A stretch of 59,353 nucleotides of DNA from Enterococcus raffinosus (GTDB lineage Bacteria > Bacillota > Bacilli > Lactobacillales > Enterococcaceae), in NCBI RefSeq assembly GCF_001886185.1, contig NZ_JXLA01000028.1, positions 1-59,353 of the forward strand, read 5' to 3'. Positions 23,424-31,811 of this stretch are shown here, piece by piece. The position numbers and the translations under genes are program-made. The notes beneath the pieces were generated by a model. It made no database searches. It was not told where the DNA came from and saw nothing but the letters and a program-made list of their open reading frames with translations. How positions within the stretch are numbered: the first letter of the stretch is position 1; the number at the start of each line of letters is the position of its first letter.

Positions 23424-24812
23424 TTAAGCTACGATATCTCGCCTTTCAGCTTTTACCGCTTCAATCAAGCGATCCTGAGTCAGCTTTTTCCCTCGTAACC
23501 GATCAATCACTCGATCGTCGAATGTTCCTTTTGCTCGGATGATGTTCAAGATCGTTGCATGCTTCTGACCACTTCGCCAGATCCGTTTGTTGGCTTGTAG
23601 CCATTGCTCCAATGACCACGTTAATCCGTACCAAGTGACTCGGTGTCCGCCGTATTGTAAATTCAATCCGTGCCCTGCACTTGCGGGATGAGCGATCAAT
23701 ACTTCCAATTCTCCGCGATTCCATTTCTCACGATCTGATTTATTCTTTACTTTGCCATAGATGATCTTTTTCTTCTTCAGCATTTTCTCAATTAACAACT
23801 CATCATGCTTGAAGGCATAAAACACAAGCATTGGACTCTTATTCGCGTTGTCGATGATCTGCTCCAAAGCTTCAAGCTTCTTTTTGTGGATCGGTTGGAT
23901 ATCGCCATTCTCGTTATAGACTGCCCCGTTTGCCATCTGCAGAAGCTTCCCGCCTAACACAGCTGCATTCGCTGCCGTGATATCTCCTTCATCAAACTGT
24001 AAGAGCATTTCGTTTTTAAACTTGTCATACAACTTACGTTCATTGCCCTCTAAAGTGACGTTGAAGACGTTCTCGACTAGCTCCGGTAATTCTATCCAGT
24101 CTTCTGTTTTCAAGCTCATAGTGACGTCTGAGATACGTTCATGGATAAGCTCTTCATTTCCTCTTGGACAGTACCACGAAAAAACGCGTTTCCCGTTTGT
24201 TTTAGCCGGAAGAAAATATCTCGATCGGTACTGGTAGAAATTATTGCCGAGTCGTTTCCCTCCATCGATCATATAGATCAGCGTCCAAATATCTAATAAG
24301 CCATTTGGGGCTGGCGTCCCGGTAAGCTCAACAAAGCGCTTTGTTCGAGCGATAATTTTTCGCAAGTTCTGGGTTCTTTTGGCATCCGGATTTTTAAACA
24401 TGGACGCCTCGTCGATCACCAGCATGTCAAAGAACCAGTTCATTACGCCGACTTCTTTCACAAGCCAGTCAAATGTCCCCACACTCAGAACATAGATGTC
24501 ACCTTCTTGTTTCAATGCGGCCTTTCGTTGTTTCGGATTTCCAACTAGACTCACGACCTTCAATCGACGAGTCGCATCCCATTTCTCTACCTCATCGGAC
24601 CATGTATCAGCTGCCACAAGTGGTGGTGCAATAATCAACACTTTCTTGACTTGGAACGTGTCTATCAAGTAATCAATCGCCATCAACACACTGATCGTTT
24701 TCCCCATACCCATATCGAGAAATAGCCCATAACGAGGATTTTTGACAACCATATTGGCGCTATAGCGTTGATAATTTCGCATGACTAGGTGTTCTCTAGT
24801 CTGGGTAGTCAA
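23424..24812 (-). CDS. SNF2-like DEAD-box helicase of the replication module
   Basis: A 462-residue superfamily 2 helicase. Walker A is in LFLDMGMGKTIS (near residue 37), Walker B DEAS near residue 136, motif III in VELTGTPAPNG, and motifs V-VI in HPASAGHGLNLQYGG and WLQANKRIWRSGQ. The SNF2-type architecture without extra domains is common in Firmicutes siphophages, where it is encoded beside a VRR-NUC nuclease and probably works on forks or recombination. The start is a TTG at 24812 with GAGGTGAGG upstream. It overlaps the nuclease gene by 17 bases. Confidence 0.9.
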   Translation of the reverse strand: MTTQTREHLVMRNYQRYSANMVVKNPRYGLFLDMGMGKTISVLMAIDYLIDTFQVKKVLIIAPPLVAADTWSDEVEKWDATRRLKVVSLVGNPKQRKAALKQEGDIYVLSVGTFDWLVKEVGVMNWFFDMLVIDEASMFKNPDAKRTQNLRKIIARTKRFVELTGTPAPNGLLDIWTLIYMIDGGKRLGNNFYQYRSRYFLPAKTNGKRVFSWYCPRGNEELIHERISDVTMSLKTEDWIELPELVENVFNVTLEGNERKLYDKFKNEMLLQFDEGDITAANAAVLGGKLLQMANGAVYNENGDIQPIHKKKLEALEQIIDNANKSPMLVFYAFKHDELLIEKMLKKKKIIYGKVKNKSDREKWNRGELEVLIAHPASAGHGLNLQYGGHRVTWYGLTWSLEQWLQANKRIWRSGQKHATILNIIRAKGTFDDRVIDRLRGKKLTQDRLIEAVKAERRDIVA

Positions 24813-25134
24813 GAAGCCTCACCTCTGTTTTTTCTTTTTTTTGATAATGTCCTACTAGATACTCTTGCTCAAAATCATCAAGTCCTGTTTTTCCAGCGAT
24901 AATAAACACATCGAAGCCAAGTTTGTTTAAACGGTCAACCTGCTTGAGCTGGGATGGTCTCGGATCTTTGCCCTGTTGTTTAACCTCTGCAAAAAAGGCC
25001 CAGCCGGGTAACGCGCAAAATCGGTCAGGCACTCCCACATCACTGTCAATTTTCCAGCAGACCCCCCTGTAGCTTTCTATCAATTTCTTGAGTTCGCTAG
25101 ACGTCACTCCCTCTTTTCTTGTCTCAATCTGCAT
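24796..25134 (-). CDS. VRR-NUC domain nuclease
   Basis: A 112-residue stand-alone VRR-NUC (PD-(D/E)XK superfamily) protein. Key residues are the early Glu in LKKLIESYRG, Asp in DVGVPDRFCALPGWAFFAEVKQQ (a PD...E-x-K core) and Gln in RPSQLKQVDRL. Stand-alone VRR-NUC proteins cleave branched DNA such as Holliday junctions. It overlaps the helicase gene and is the first gene left of the iteron block. The ATG at 25134 follows AAAGGTTGATCTG. Confidence 0.9.
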   Translation of the reverse strand: MQIETRKEGVTSSELKKLIESYRGVCWKIDSDVGVPDRFCALPGWAFFAEVKQQGKDPRPSQLKQVDRLNKLGFDVFIIAGKTGLDDFEQEYLVGHYQKKEKTEVRLLDYPD

Positions 25135-25190
25135 CAGATCAACCTTTCTGAATTAAATAACTACATATCAAACTTTATAACACTTTAATT

Positions 25191-25555
25191 GAAACCTAAA
25201 TACCCTTGGGTTTAAGAGCTTATTAGCTATTTTGAAACCTAAAATGAATTTGGTTTCACACTAGGTTTCACTTAAAAACCTATTATTTCCATACCTTTAA
25301 GGTACGTTATTATTGAAATTGAAACTTTGAAACCACATTTTCCTATATAAATATACGCGCGCATGCATTTTACGAAATCCTCTTACGTATATAGAAAACT
25401 ACACATTAATTAAATAGATTTAGGTTTCAGTTTCACCGAGAGAAAGAAGTGGCTCAACCACGCGGATAAGAGCTGAAACCTAACCCGAAACCTAGTATAA
25501 ATTAGGTTTCACACCATTTATATGACAGGCTTTTTAACCATGAAACTGAAACCTA
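25191..25555. repeat. Iteron block, candidate replication origin
   Basis: Eight exact copies of GAAACCTA or its complement occur at 25191, 25234, 25262 (inverted), 25421 (inverted), 25475, 25487, 25503 (inverted) and 25548, plus near copies at 25250, 25275 and 25329. The copies lie in a 550-base non-coding, very AT-rich stretch, with a long AT-rich gap at 25340-25420 that could unwind. It is located between the nuclease/helicase genes and the VapE-type primase. By chance eight copies in 365 bp is not expected. No ORF of more than about 30 codons with a ribosome-binding site is seen inside. Confidence 0.7.
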
Positions 25556-25688
25556 ATATTTTTTCTTGATCTGCTAAAATGCATAATTCTCGGAATTGTC
25601 GTAGAATTCCACACAACTTAAACTAGCAATCTAGATTTTTGCTTTATTTGTATCTCGGTATTGTGTCAAATTCTCGTGCAATTCAAGC

Positions 25689-25796
25689 TTATAATTTCTT
25701 TGAGGCAACTTTTTTCTTATTAGCTGTCCCATTTTTTATTGCTGCCTCGATGGCTTTGCGCGTTTTCTTTTTTACTTTTGATCGTTTCTTCCTCAT
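25689..25796 (-). CDS. Lys-rich 35-aa protein beside the origin
   Basis: A 35-residue ORF with 15 Lys and 3 Arg (starts MRKKRSKVKKKTRK, ends ASKKL) preceded by AGGAGGGCAAGC at correct spacing, eleven bases after the primase stop. The net charge is strongly positive, and a nucleic-acid-binding role is likely if it is real. No known family. It is just left of the primase and right of the iteron block. Confidence 0.5.
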   Translation of the reverse strand: MRKKRSKVKKKTRKAIEAAIKNGTANKKKVASKKL

Positions 25797-25806
25797 GCTT
25801 GCCCTC

Positions 25807-28308
25807 CTAATATTGTCGAACAAAATATTTTTGATATCCATGTACTCCAAAACGTTTTCCCGTAGAAGCTCGCTTCCAGCCGCCTATCTGTAACAGTGCA
25901 CCAGTGATCTCCCGGCTATCTAATCTGGTCATCCGGTCAATCTCTTTCCCAAGGGCTTCCGTCCAAATTTCCGCCGTGCAAACTTCTTGTCTCACCGCTG
26001 CCCCCTCTTTAATCATTTCTTTTATATCTTCATCTTTCCGATGTCTGAAATTCAATGACCTTTCTGCTGGAGACATATTCTCCCATTCTTCACATAACGG
26101 GTATTCCAAGTATTCCCGAATTATAGGAACAATCGGGCTTTCTTCTGTGTATTGCGCTTGAACCTGCTCAGCGGTCGAATCCAGTTCCTCAGGAAGATAA
26201 ATTGAAAAACCTTCCTCATAGAGCGTCTTTGCTTCTGCCCAAATTTGATCGATCATCGCGTCTGTCAGATGTTTCCAGCTTTTCATTTTCTGTGCTTCCT
26301 TGTCACAGCCAATCGGGTAATACCGTCTATTCCCTGTTGTATCCTTTAAAAAGTTCAAATCGTTGGACGATCCCCAGAACGTGCAGGCTCGCTCATAGGT
26401 AGCTGTCCGTTTGCCGTAGCTTAATCTAAAACGATCTTCTCTCTTCGATAGAAAGTGCTTAATTGTTTCATTGTCGGATTTCTTCATCGCTGACATCTCC
26501 GGCAACTCAATGAGCCAGCTCCCAATCAACGCCTCATAGGCATCCTTGTTGTCCACTCGTTGCAGACTGTCATTTCCCCAACCTTTTGCGAGCTTATCGA
26601 TAAAATACGATTTTCCTAGCCCTTGGCCGCCGACAAACACAATAGCAGTATCATACTTGATCCCTGGGTGATAAATACGGGCAACACTTGCCACAAAATG
26701 AATTTTCGAAACTGTTCTCGTGTACTCGGTATCATCTGCACCAAAGAACTTCTGAAAAATCTGTTCTATGCGTTTCTTGCCATCCCATTCCAAAGAATCA
26801 AGATACTCCTTCACAGGATGGAAACTATTCTCTAAAGCAATCTCATTCAACGCGTTCATAATTTTATTCGGACCAACCACGCCGTAATACTGCTCAAGAT
26901 AGATCTGCAGGCTTCCGTCATCACTATCTAGCCAGTCGCTTCCAGATCTAGCCCATGGTAGCTTTCCCCGAATAATCATACGCCGCGAAAATTCATCAAT
27001 CGCAACCTTCCCTTTTAAGTTGGGATCATTGCTAAGAATAATTTTGACGTTTATACCTGTTGACTCAATCTGTCCTCGGTCATCTCTAGATAATTGTGCG
27101 AGCCACTTTTTCGCTTGCTTGGCACTCGTATTGGACTCTTCCCAATCGTCGTCATCGTCTATCCAATCATCATCCTGTTCATCAAATTCCTCGTCCTGTT
27201 TTGAATCATCGAACACATCAAATGGTAATTCAGAAAGATCCACAAGTTCTGAGTTTGTCTGTTCGTCGTCATGGATGAAACTCATCATCTCTTTATAAGA
27301 AGGTCGCTTCGTTGCTGGGACTTCTGGCGCTACATCAAAATCCAAGTCACCAAACAGATGCAACCGTAAAAAATCAAACGCATTCGTTAGTTGTCCACTA
27401 GTAGGGCTAGTGCCGTGGTGGCTGTAGGCAAATAGTCCGTCTTGGTAAAGAATCAAACCACCTGCAGTGGATCCATCCAAGTAGGTATAACGATCCTCTT
27501 TGAAAAATTCGTATTGATCAGGTAGCCATTTCTCTATGACATCCTCAATCCGATATGCTCGGTTGAAGGCGCCGATATACCCGCGTTTCTCTAACGGATC
27601 TCCCTGCTTCTTGGCTAAGTGCTTAACATTGGCCATCTCATCGGCAGCATGTGGCCAAGCATATACATCTTTCCAATCGTCATATCGATCAAGCTGTTCC
27701 TCAGGATCCAAATAGTCGCCATCTTCCACATGGAAAACAAATTCTCCATCCTTCGCAACGGATCCCCAAAACATCAGTCGAGATGGTTGATAAGTTGTTT
27801 TGTCCATCGCTTCGATATTGATATCTGCCGCAATGCGTCGAGCGATCGGCTCGTACTGTTCAAGTTTTACATTTTTCAGTAATGGGACGATAACCCGAAG
27901 TCGCGGCGCATCTGCACGATGCTTGTGTGTCGAATACACTGCATAGGTATAACCGTGTAATGCTTGCTTGATGTCATCCAACACATCTGCATCGCCGTTA
28001 TCCAAATCAAGGGTTAACATCGATCGCCAGCTTACATTGTTTGCTAGTCGACGACCCTGAGCCAAAGAACCTCCAACGAAGCCGCCGACATCTTTTACTT
28101 TCCCTTGTTGGGCTTTCGACATCTTCACGAATTCTTTATATAGCTCTTGCGTCCGTGTCGGTGTCGCTAGTTTCTTGGCAAGATCGGACCAGCCTATTTC
28201 CACATTTTTCCAACGCTTTGCTTGCGCCGACGGTGCTGTGGCGATTGTCAGTTTTCGATCATTGTCTAGTCCGACAATAATTTCTTTTTGGCTACTCGAT
28301 AGGGCCAT
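25807..28308 (-). CDS. VapE/VirE-type primase-helicase
   Basis: An 833-residue replication protein. Residues about 30-200 look like a primase-type module (LTLDLDNGDA with metal-binding Asp residues, then ADAPRLRVIVPL). Residues 370-395 are an Asp/Trp-rich acidic linker. Residues about 470-700 are a VapE/VirE ATPase with Walker A GGQGLGKS at 560-567, WLIELPEM as Walker B, and sensor TFWGSSND. Such enzymes initiate and unwind at phage origins. It flanks the iteron block, which is likely its binding region. ATG at 28308 with AAAGGTGGCATTGTA upstream. Confidence 0.9.
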   Translation of the reverse strand: MALSSSQKEIIVGLDNDRKLTIATAPSAQAKRWKNVEIGWSDLAKKLATPTRTQELYKEFVKMSKAQQGKVKDVGGFVGGSLAQGRRLANNVSWRSMLTLDLDNGDADVLDDIKQALHGYTYAVYSTHKHRADAPRLRVIVPLLKNVKLEQYEPIARRIAADINIEAMDKTTYQPSRLMFWGSVAKDGEFVFHVEDGDYLDPEEQLDRYDDWKDVYAWPHAADEMANVKHLAKKQGDPLEKRGYIGAFNRAYRIEDVIEKWLPDQYEFFKEDRYTYLDGSTAGGLILYQDGLFAYSHHGTSPTSGQLTNAFDFLRLHLFGDLDFDVAPEVPATKRPSYKEMMSFIHDDEQTNSELVDLSELPFDVFDDSKQDEEFDEQDDDWIDDDDDWEESNTSAKQAKKWLAQLSRDDRGQIESTGINVKIILSNDPNLKGKVAIDEFSRRMIIRGKLPWARSGSDWLDSDDGSLQIYLEQYYGVVGPNKIMNALNEIALENSFHPVKEYLDSLEWDGKKRIEQIFQKFFGADDTEYTRTVSKIHFVASVARIYHPGIKYDTAIVFVGGQGLGKSYFIDKLAKGWGNDSLQRVDNKDAYEALIGSWLIELPEMSAMKKSDNETIKHFLSKREDRFRLSYGKRTATYERACTFWGSSNDLNFLKDTTGNRRYYPIGCDKEAQKMKSWKHLTDAMIDQIWAEAKTLYEEGFSIYLPEELDSTAEQVQAQYTEESPIVPIIREYLEYPLCEEWENMSPAERSLNFRHRKDEDIKEMIKEGAAVRQEVCTAEIWTEALGKEIDRMTRLDSREITGALLQIGGWKRASTGKRFGVHGYQKYFVRQY

Positions 28309-28323
28309 TACAATGCCACCTTT

Positions 28324-30453
28324 CTAATCTTTCATATAAAATGGACTGATAAAACCTGCGGCATCTAGTACAAGATCATCATCGGCCCACTTCACTGGTC
28401 TTCTTAATATATTGTTCAACTCTTCTAAGTCAGCTCCTTCACGTGCCTCAGTAATCACCTCATCATGTACATGACCAACGACTTGAAACGGACAATCGGT
28501 TGTCTCGATGTAACGGATCGCATCCATGAGGATATCACGAGCGACCGCTTGGACAATGTTCTCGAAAAGCTTTCCACCGTATGTCTGTTCAGTTCGCCAA
28601 TGCCCAGCAACAAGTGTTTTAAAATAGATCACATCGCGTTCGAAAGGTTGAAATTTCTGGTTTCCTTTCGGCTTAACAAGTTTTGTTTTTAGATATACTT
28701 CTGGATAAGCAAGCTCGCGCCCACTTGGCAATCCAATAAACAGAGTTCCTCTTCGGATCTCGAAATAGATTCCTTTTACGATATCCACTCGTACCCTCTT
28801 CTTATAGGCTCTTATTGCGGCGTTCTCTAGTGTGCGCCACATGGTCGGGATTTCCGGACTCGCTTCGCGCCAGAGCCGTTTGAGACGGTCATAATTGTCC
28901 TCAATCATCAGATCCTCCAAGGAAGCCCAATCAATCGGATCATCTGGATCCAACTTGTTTTTCTCCGCATATGCTCGTTTTGCATCATCGGACAGATCTG
29001 GTCGAACTTTACCGCCGAAGTCCATTTGTGCCATCGCCCCAGCACCGCCACCGTATCCGAGCGCCAGCTCTGCGACCTTGCCTTGTTGGCGAAGCGGGCT
29101 ATCTTTCGTGATCTCTTCAACGGGTACATTGAACATCATCGAAGCGGAAGATTCGTAGATTTTCCCGGTTGTCTTGAATACATTCAGCCGCCATTCAACA
29201 CCCGCGATCCAAGCGCTGACACGAGCTTCTATACTATTTAAATCGGACACATACAGGAGTTTCCCTTTTGGAGCAACAATGGCAGTTCGAGTTAATGCGG
29301 AGATCGTTTCCGGAACACTGTCAACAATCATCTCCAAGAAGTCAAAATCTTGGTGCTGGACTAAGTAAACCAATTCCTTCAATTCTTCCATCGAGTAGTG
29401 CATCCGAGGAAGGTTCTGTAACTGGATCCCTCGACCTGCCCAACGTCCCGTATGACTACCATAATATTGGAATAATCCTCTTGCCCGTCGTCTAGGATTA
29501 TTAGTTGTGTAGTGAAGCATTCGCTCATATTTTGATATGGAAGACTTTGAGAGAAACTGTCGGTTTTGCAGGACTTCATCTTCAAGCACCAGCCCTTTCG
29601 CTTGAAAATGATTTCGGTGGCTTTCGATCGTTGCCGCCTGAAGGTTGGGCAATTCTATGCCACGATCTCGGAACCATTCTAAAAGTTGAGGGACACTGTT
29701 TGGGTTTGCTAACTGTGTAATTTGTTTCTGCCGTTGCATGACCCGTAATTTGAAATGATCATAGAATTCAATGACACCCTCAACATATCGCCGATTGATC
29801 ATCGCCCCACGTCGATTAATTTTCAGATCAATCCACCAGTTGGACATGTCTTCCCAATCAATTCCATATCTCGAAACCATGAACTCACGAGCTGCTCGTT
29901 CTGTTGTCACGTCCTGCCGACAGTAAAGCTTGTATTCTAACCACTTACCTGGATCATGATGAGGGTAATTTCGTGTTCTCCCTCCATTAATTTTCGTGGG
30001 CTTACAAGGCATAGAGAAATACTTAATCAAGTTCTTACCTTTTGCATCCTTTTGATCTCCGTGACCGTTGATGGCCTTTCCTAATTGATCTAGCGATAGC
30101 GGATAGCCAAGGTATGCAGCAATGATCATCGTGTCAATCCATTGATTTACTGGAAGTTGCTTTCCGATATGCTTGGATAAGCAGTACAACTCGAAAGCAG
30201 CATTCTGTGCTGACTTAATGTAATCAGGATCCATTAATGCATGTAACACTTGGCTTGGAATTTCATCACCTTGGGCTAGATCGATCGTTTTAACTGTTCT
30301 GTCATCAACTGCATAACAGAAAATCAGAACTTCGAAAGATGGATCGTCTACATATTCATACAAGCCGCAGGACTTCAAATCTGTTTCTGAATAAGTTTCA
30401 ATGTCAATCGAGAGAACTCGTTTGCCTCTGTATGGATTTTCTACTCGCAACAT
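28324..30453 (-). CDS. Phage DNA polymerase, family A with 3'-5' exonuclease
   Basis: A 709-residue DNA polymerase. The DEDD exonuclease begins with SIDIETYS (residues 15-22), and the polymerase palm has motif A in VSDLNSIEARVSAW, motif B around QGKVAELALGYGGG, and motif C in VVGHVHDEV near residue 665. It lacks the 5' nuclease of bacterial PolI, as usual for phages. It replicates the phage genome with the VapE-type protein and the DUF2815 protein. Coding starts at ATG 30453 with a weak ribosome-binding site, four bases beyond the stop of the upstream gene. Confidence 0.93.
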   Translation of the reverse strand: MLRVENPYRGKRVLSIDIETYSETDLKSCGLYEYVDDPSFEVLIFCYAVDDRTVKTIDLAQGDEIPSQVLHALMDPDYIKSAQNAAFELYCLSKHIGKQLPVNQWIDTMIIAAYLGYPLSLDQLGKAINGHGDQKDAKGKNLIKYFSMPCKPTKINGGRTRNYPHHDPGKWLEYKLYCRQDVTTERAAREFMVSRYGIDWEDMSNWWIDLKINRRGAMINRRYVEGVIEFYDHFKLRVMQRQKQITQLANPNSVPQLLEWFRDRGIELPNLQAATIESHRNHFQAKGLVLEDEVLQNRQFLSKSSISKYERMLHYTTNNPRRRARGLFQYYGSHTGRWAGRGIQLQNLPRMHYSMEELKELVYLVQHQDFDFLEMIVDSVPETISALTRTAIVAPKGKLLYVSDLNSIEARVSAWIAGVEWRLNVFKTTGKIYESSASMMFNVPVEEITKDSPLRQQGKVAELALGYGGGAGAMAQMDFGGKVRPDLSDDAKRAYAEKNKLDPDDPIDWASLEDLMIEDNYDRLKRLWREASPEIPTMWRTLENAAIRAYKKRVRVDIVKGIYFEIRRGTLFIGLPSGRELAYPEVYLKTKLVKPKGNQKFQPFERDVIYFKTLVAGHWRTEQTYGGKLFENIVQAVARDILMDAIRYIETTDCPFQVVGHVHDEVITEAREGADLEELNNILRRPVKWADDDLVLDAAGFISPFYMKD

Positions 30454-30459
30454 GATGCA

Positions 30460-30900
30460 TCAATCCCAGTCATCGTCATCATCTTCCCAGGTATCATCAC
30501 TTGAAGGAGTTTCATCAGAATTATCGTCATCCCAGTCTGGCTCTACTTTCTTTCGAAGATCCTCTCCATAGAGACCTTTGGGATTTTCTTTTGCATCTCC
30601 TAAGAATTCTTTTGCATTAGGAAGCTTGTACTGTTCCACAATTTCTTTCATTCGTTTTGTAAACTGATCAAACTCAGCTTTTAGTTGTTCCAAATTTTTC
30701 GCTTCACTAAATATTGGAAGTTCGTTCTCACAGATTTTAATCGCTCCTGCAAGATTAGATGCATACGCGGTTTTAGTCCGCGCTACTTTCTGACCATCTT
30801 TTGTCTCAAATATAGTTGTTCGTACTTCAATATTCCGAACATCTCTCGCGGCGATCTCTAAATTGTCATTGATCTTGATTCTTAAACGATCTTTTGCCAT
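30460..30900 (-). CDS. Hypothetical protein with Asp/Trp-rich tail
   Basis: A 146-residue protein upstream of the DNA polymerase. The N-terminal part is alpha-beta (KDRLRIKINDNLEIAARDVRNI...), the middle helical (LKAEFDQFTKRMKEIVEQYKL), and the end very acidic: SSDDTWEDDDDDWD. The same kind of Asp-Trp tail is found inside the primase and in the protein at 33031-33660. I do not recognise the family. The start is ATG 30900, chosen over 30918. It is part of the replication operon DUF2800-DUF2815-this-polymerase. Confidence 0.65.
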   Translation of the reverse strand: MAKDRLRIKINDNLEIAARDVRNIEVRTTIFETKDGQKVARTKTAYASNLAGAIKICENELPIFSEAKNLEQLKAEFDQFTKRMKEIVEQYKLPNAKEFLGDAKENPKGLYGEDLRKKVEPDWDDDNSDETPSSDDTWEDDDDDWD

Positions 30901-30925
30901 ACACTCACATCCTTTCATTTGAATA

Positions 30926-30946
30926 GGACGGGCTACTTGCCCGCCC
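30926..30946 (-). other. Stable intercistronic hairpin without U-tract
   Basis: An 8-bp GC-rich stem (GGACGGGC, 30926-30933, with GCCCGCCC, 30939-30946, one G-U pair) and five-base loop between the DUF2815 gene and the next gene. There is no T-run behind it, so it probably protects or punctuates the mRNA instead of ending it. Confidence 0.5.
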
Positions 30947-30960
30947 TTGCTCAGAACTCC

Positions 30961-31794
30961 TTAAAATGGCAGATCATCGTCATCTATATCAATGCTTCGT
31001 CCCCTGCGACTTCTTCCACGGTTACGATCGGGGCCAAAATCATCGTTTTCGAAGTCCTCATCAAAATCGTCATCACGTTGGCGTCGGTTGTTTTTAGTCT
31101 TCTTGCTGCGACGATCTGTTTCATAATCATCAAAGTCTTCGGATCCATCATCACCAAAATCTTCATCATTTCGCTTGCGTTTTCCGCCCCCGCGACGGCT
31201 GCCTCCAAAGTCATCGAATTCTCCACCTAGATCGTCATCATCTTCATAGTCTGCATCAAACTCATCGAACAGATCCGAGCTAAATGTTGATCCTAAAGGT
31301 TCGCCATCGGCTACTTTTTGAATTCCTAACAATCCAAAGCCGATACCCTGGTTTCCTTGGCTGTTATAAGCGAATAGCTCAACAAATACATTGGCATAGC
31401 ATCCGCTGTATACTTTACTTTCGTCTGTGATTTCACGTCGGCGATTATCAACGATCTGCGGAGGATAATTTTCTCCAGCCTTAGCGTTGATATACCACAT
31501 GCCTTCATATCCATCTAAAATGGTATCTTCGTCATCCCCAACAAACTTGTCATCCCCATCGCGAACTCCCCTATCGAACTTCTTAGGGTTGATACGTCCG
31601 AGTTTAGCTTTTCCTTCTTCTGTCGCCGCCTTGATTGCTTTGCTTAACATTCCCATATTCTTTTTGTCGCGTTTGTCGATCAATAGGGCAGTGGAGAATT
31701 TTGGTTCCGCCTTCTGATCATTCGCTGGTGCCACTGGTCTCCAAATATTTGCATAACTTAAACGTACATTTCTCAATTGAATTCTTGTTCCCAT
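30961..31794 (-). CDS. DUF2815 single-stranded-DNA-binding-like protein with long charged tail
   Basis: A 277-residue protein. Residues 1-175 match DUF2815, considered a phage ssDNA-binding protein (VRLSYANIW, then PKFSTALLIDKRD and YSGCYANVFVELFAYN). Residues 176-277 are an unusually long tail that alternates Asp/Glu runs with Arg/Lys/Gly runs and ends DIDDDDLPF, very like the DDDIPF tip of bacterial SSB, which recruits partner enzymes. It is next to DUF2800, as in other phages. The tail is about four times longer than an SSB tail. The gene starts with ATG 31794 after GAGGAAGTAATTAG. Confidence 0.87.
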   Translation of the reverse strand: MGTRIQLRNVRLSYANIWRPVAPANDQKAEPKFSTALLIDKRDKKNMGMLSKAIKAATEEGKAKLGRINPKKFDRGVRDGDDKFVGDDEDTILDGYEGMWYINAKAGENYPPQIVDNRRREITDESKVYSGCYANVFVELFAYNSQGNQGIGFGLLGIQKVADGEPLGSTFSSDLFDEFDADYEDDDDLGGEFDDFGGSRRGGGKRKRNDEDFGDDGSEDFDDYETDRRSKKTKNNRRQRDDDFDEDFENDDFGPDRNRGRSRRGRSIDIDDDDLPF

Positions 31795-31811
31795 CTAATT
31801 ACTTCCTCTCT

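Noticed and set aside
25191-25555. CRISPR-like repeat array
   Set aside because: The repeats are only 8 bp, irregularly spaced and in both orientations; no cas genes.
30919-31230. Rightward ORF of 103 codons opposite the DUF2815 tail
   Set aside because: Arises from the complement of Asp codons (ATC/GTC runs giving Ile/Val); it looks like a membrane protein only by composition.
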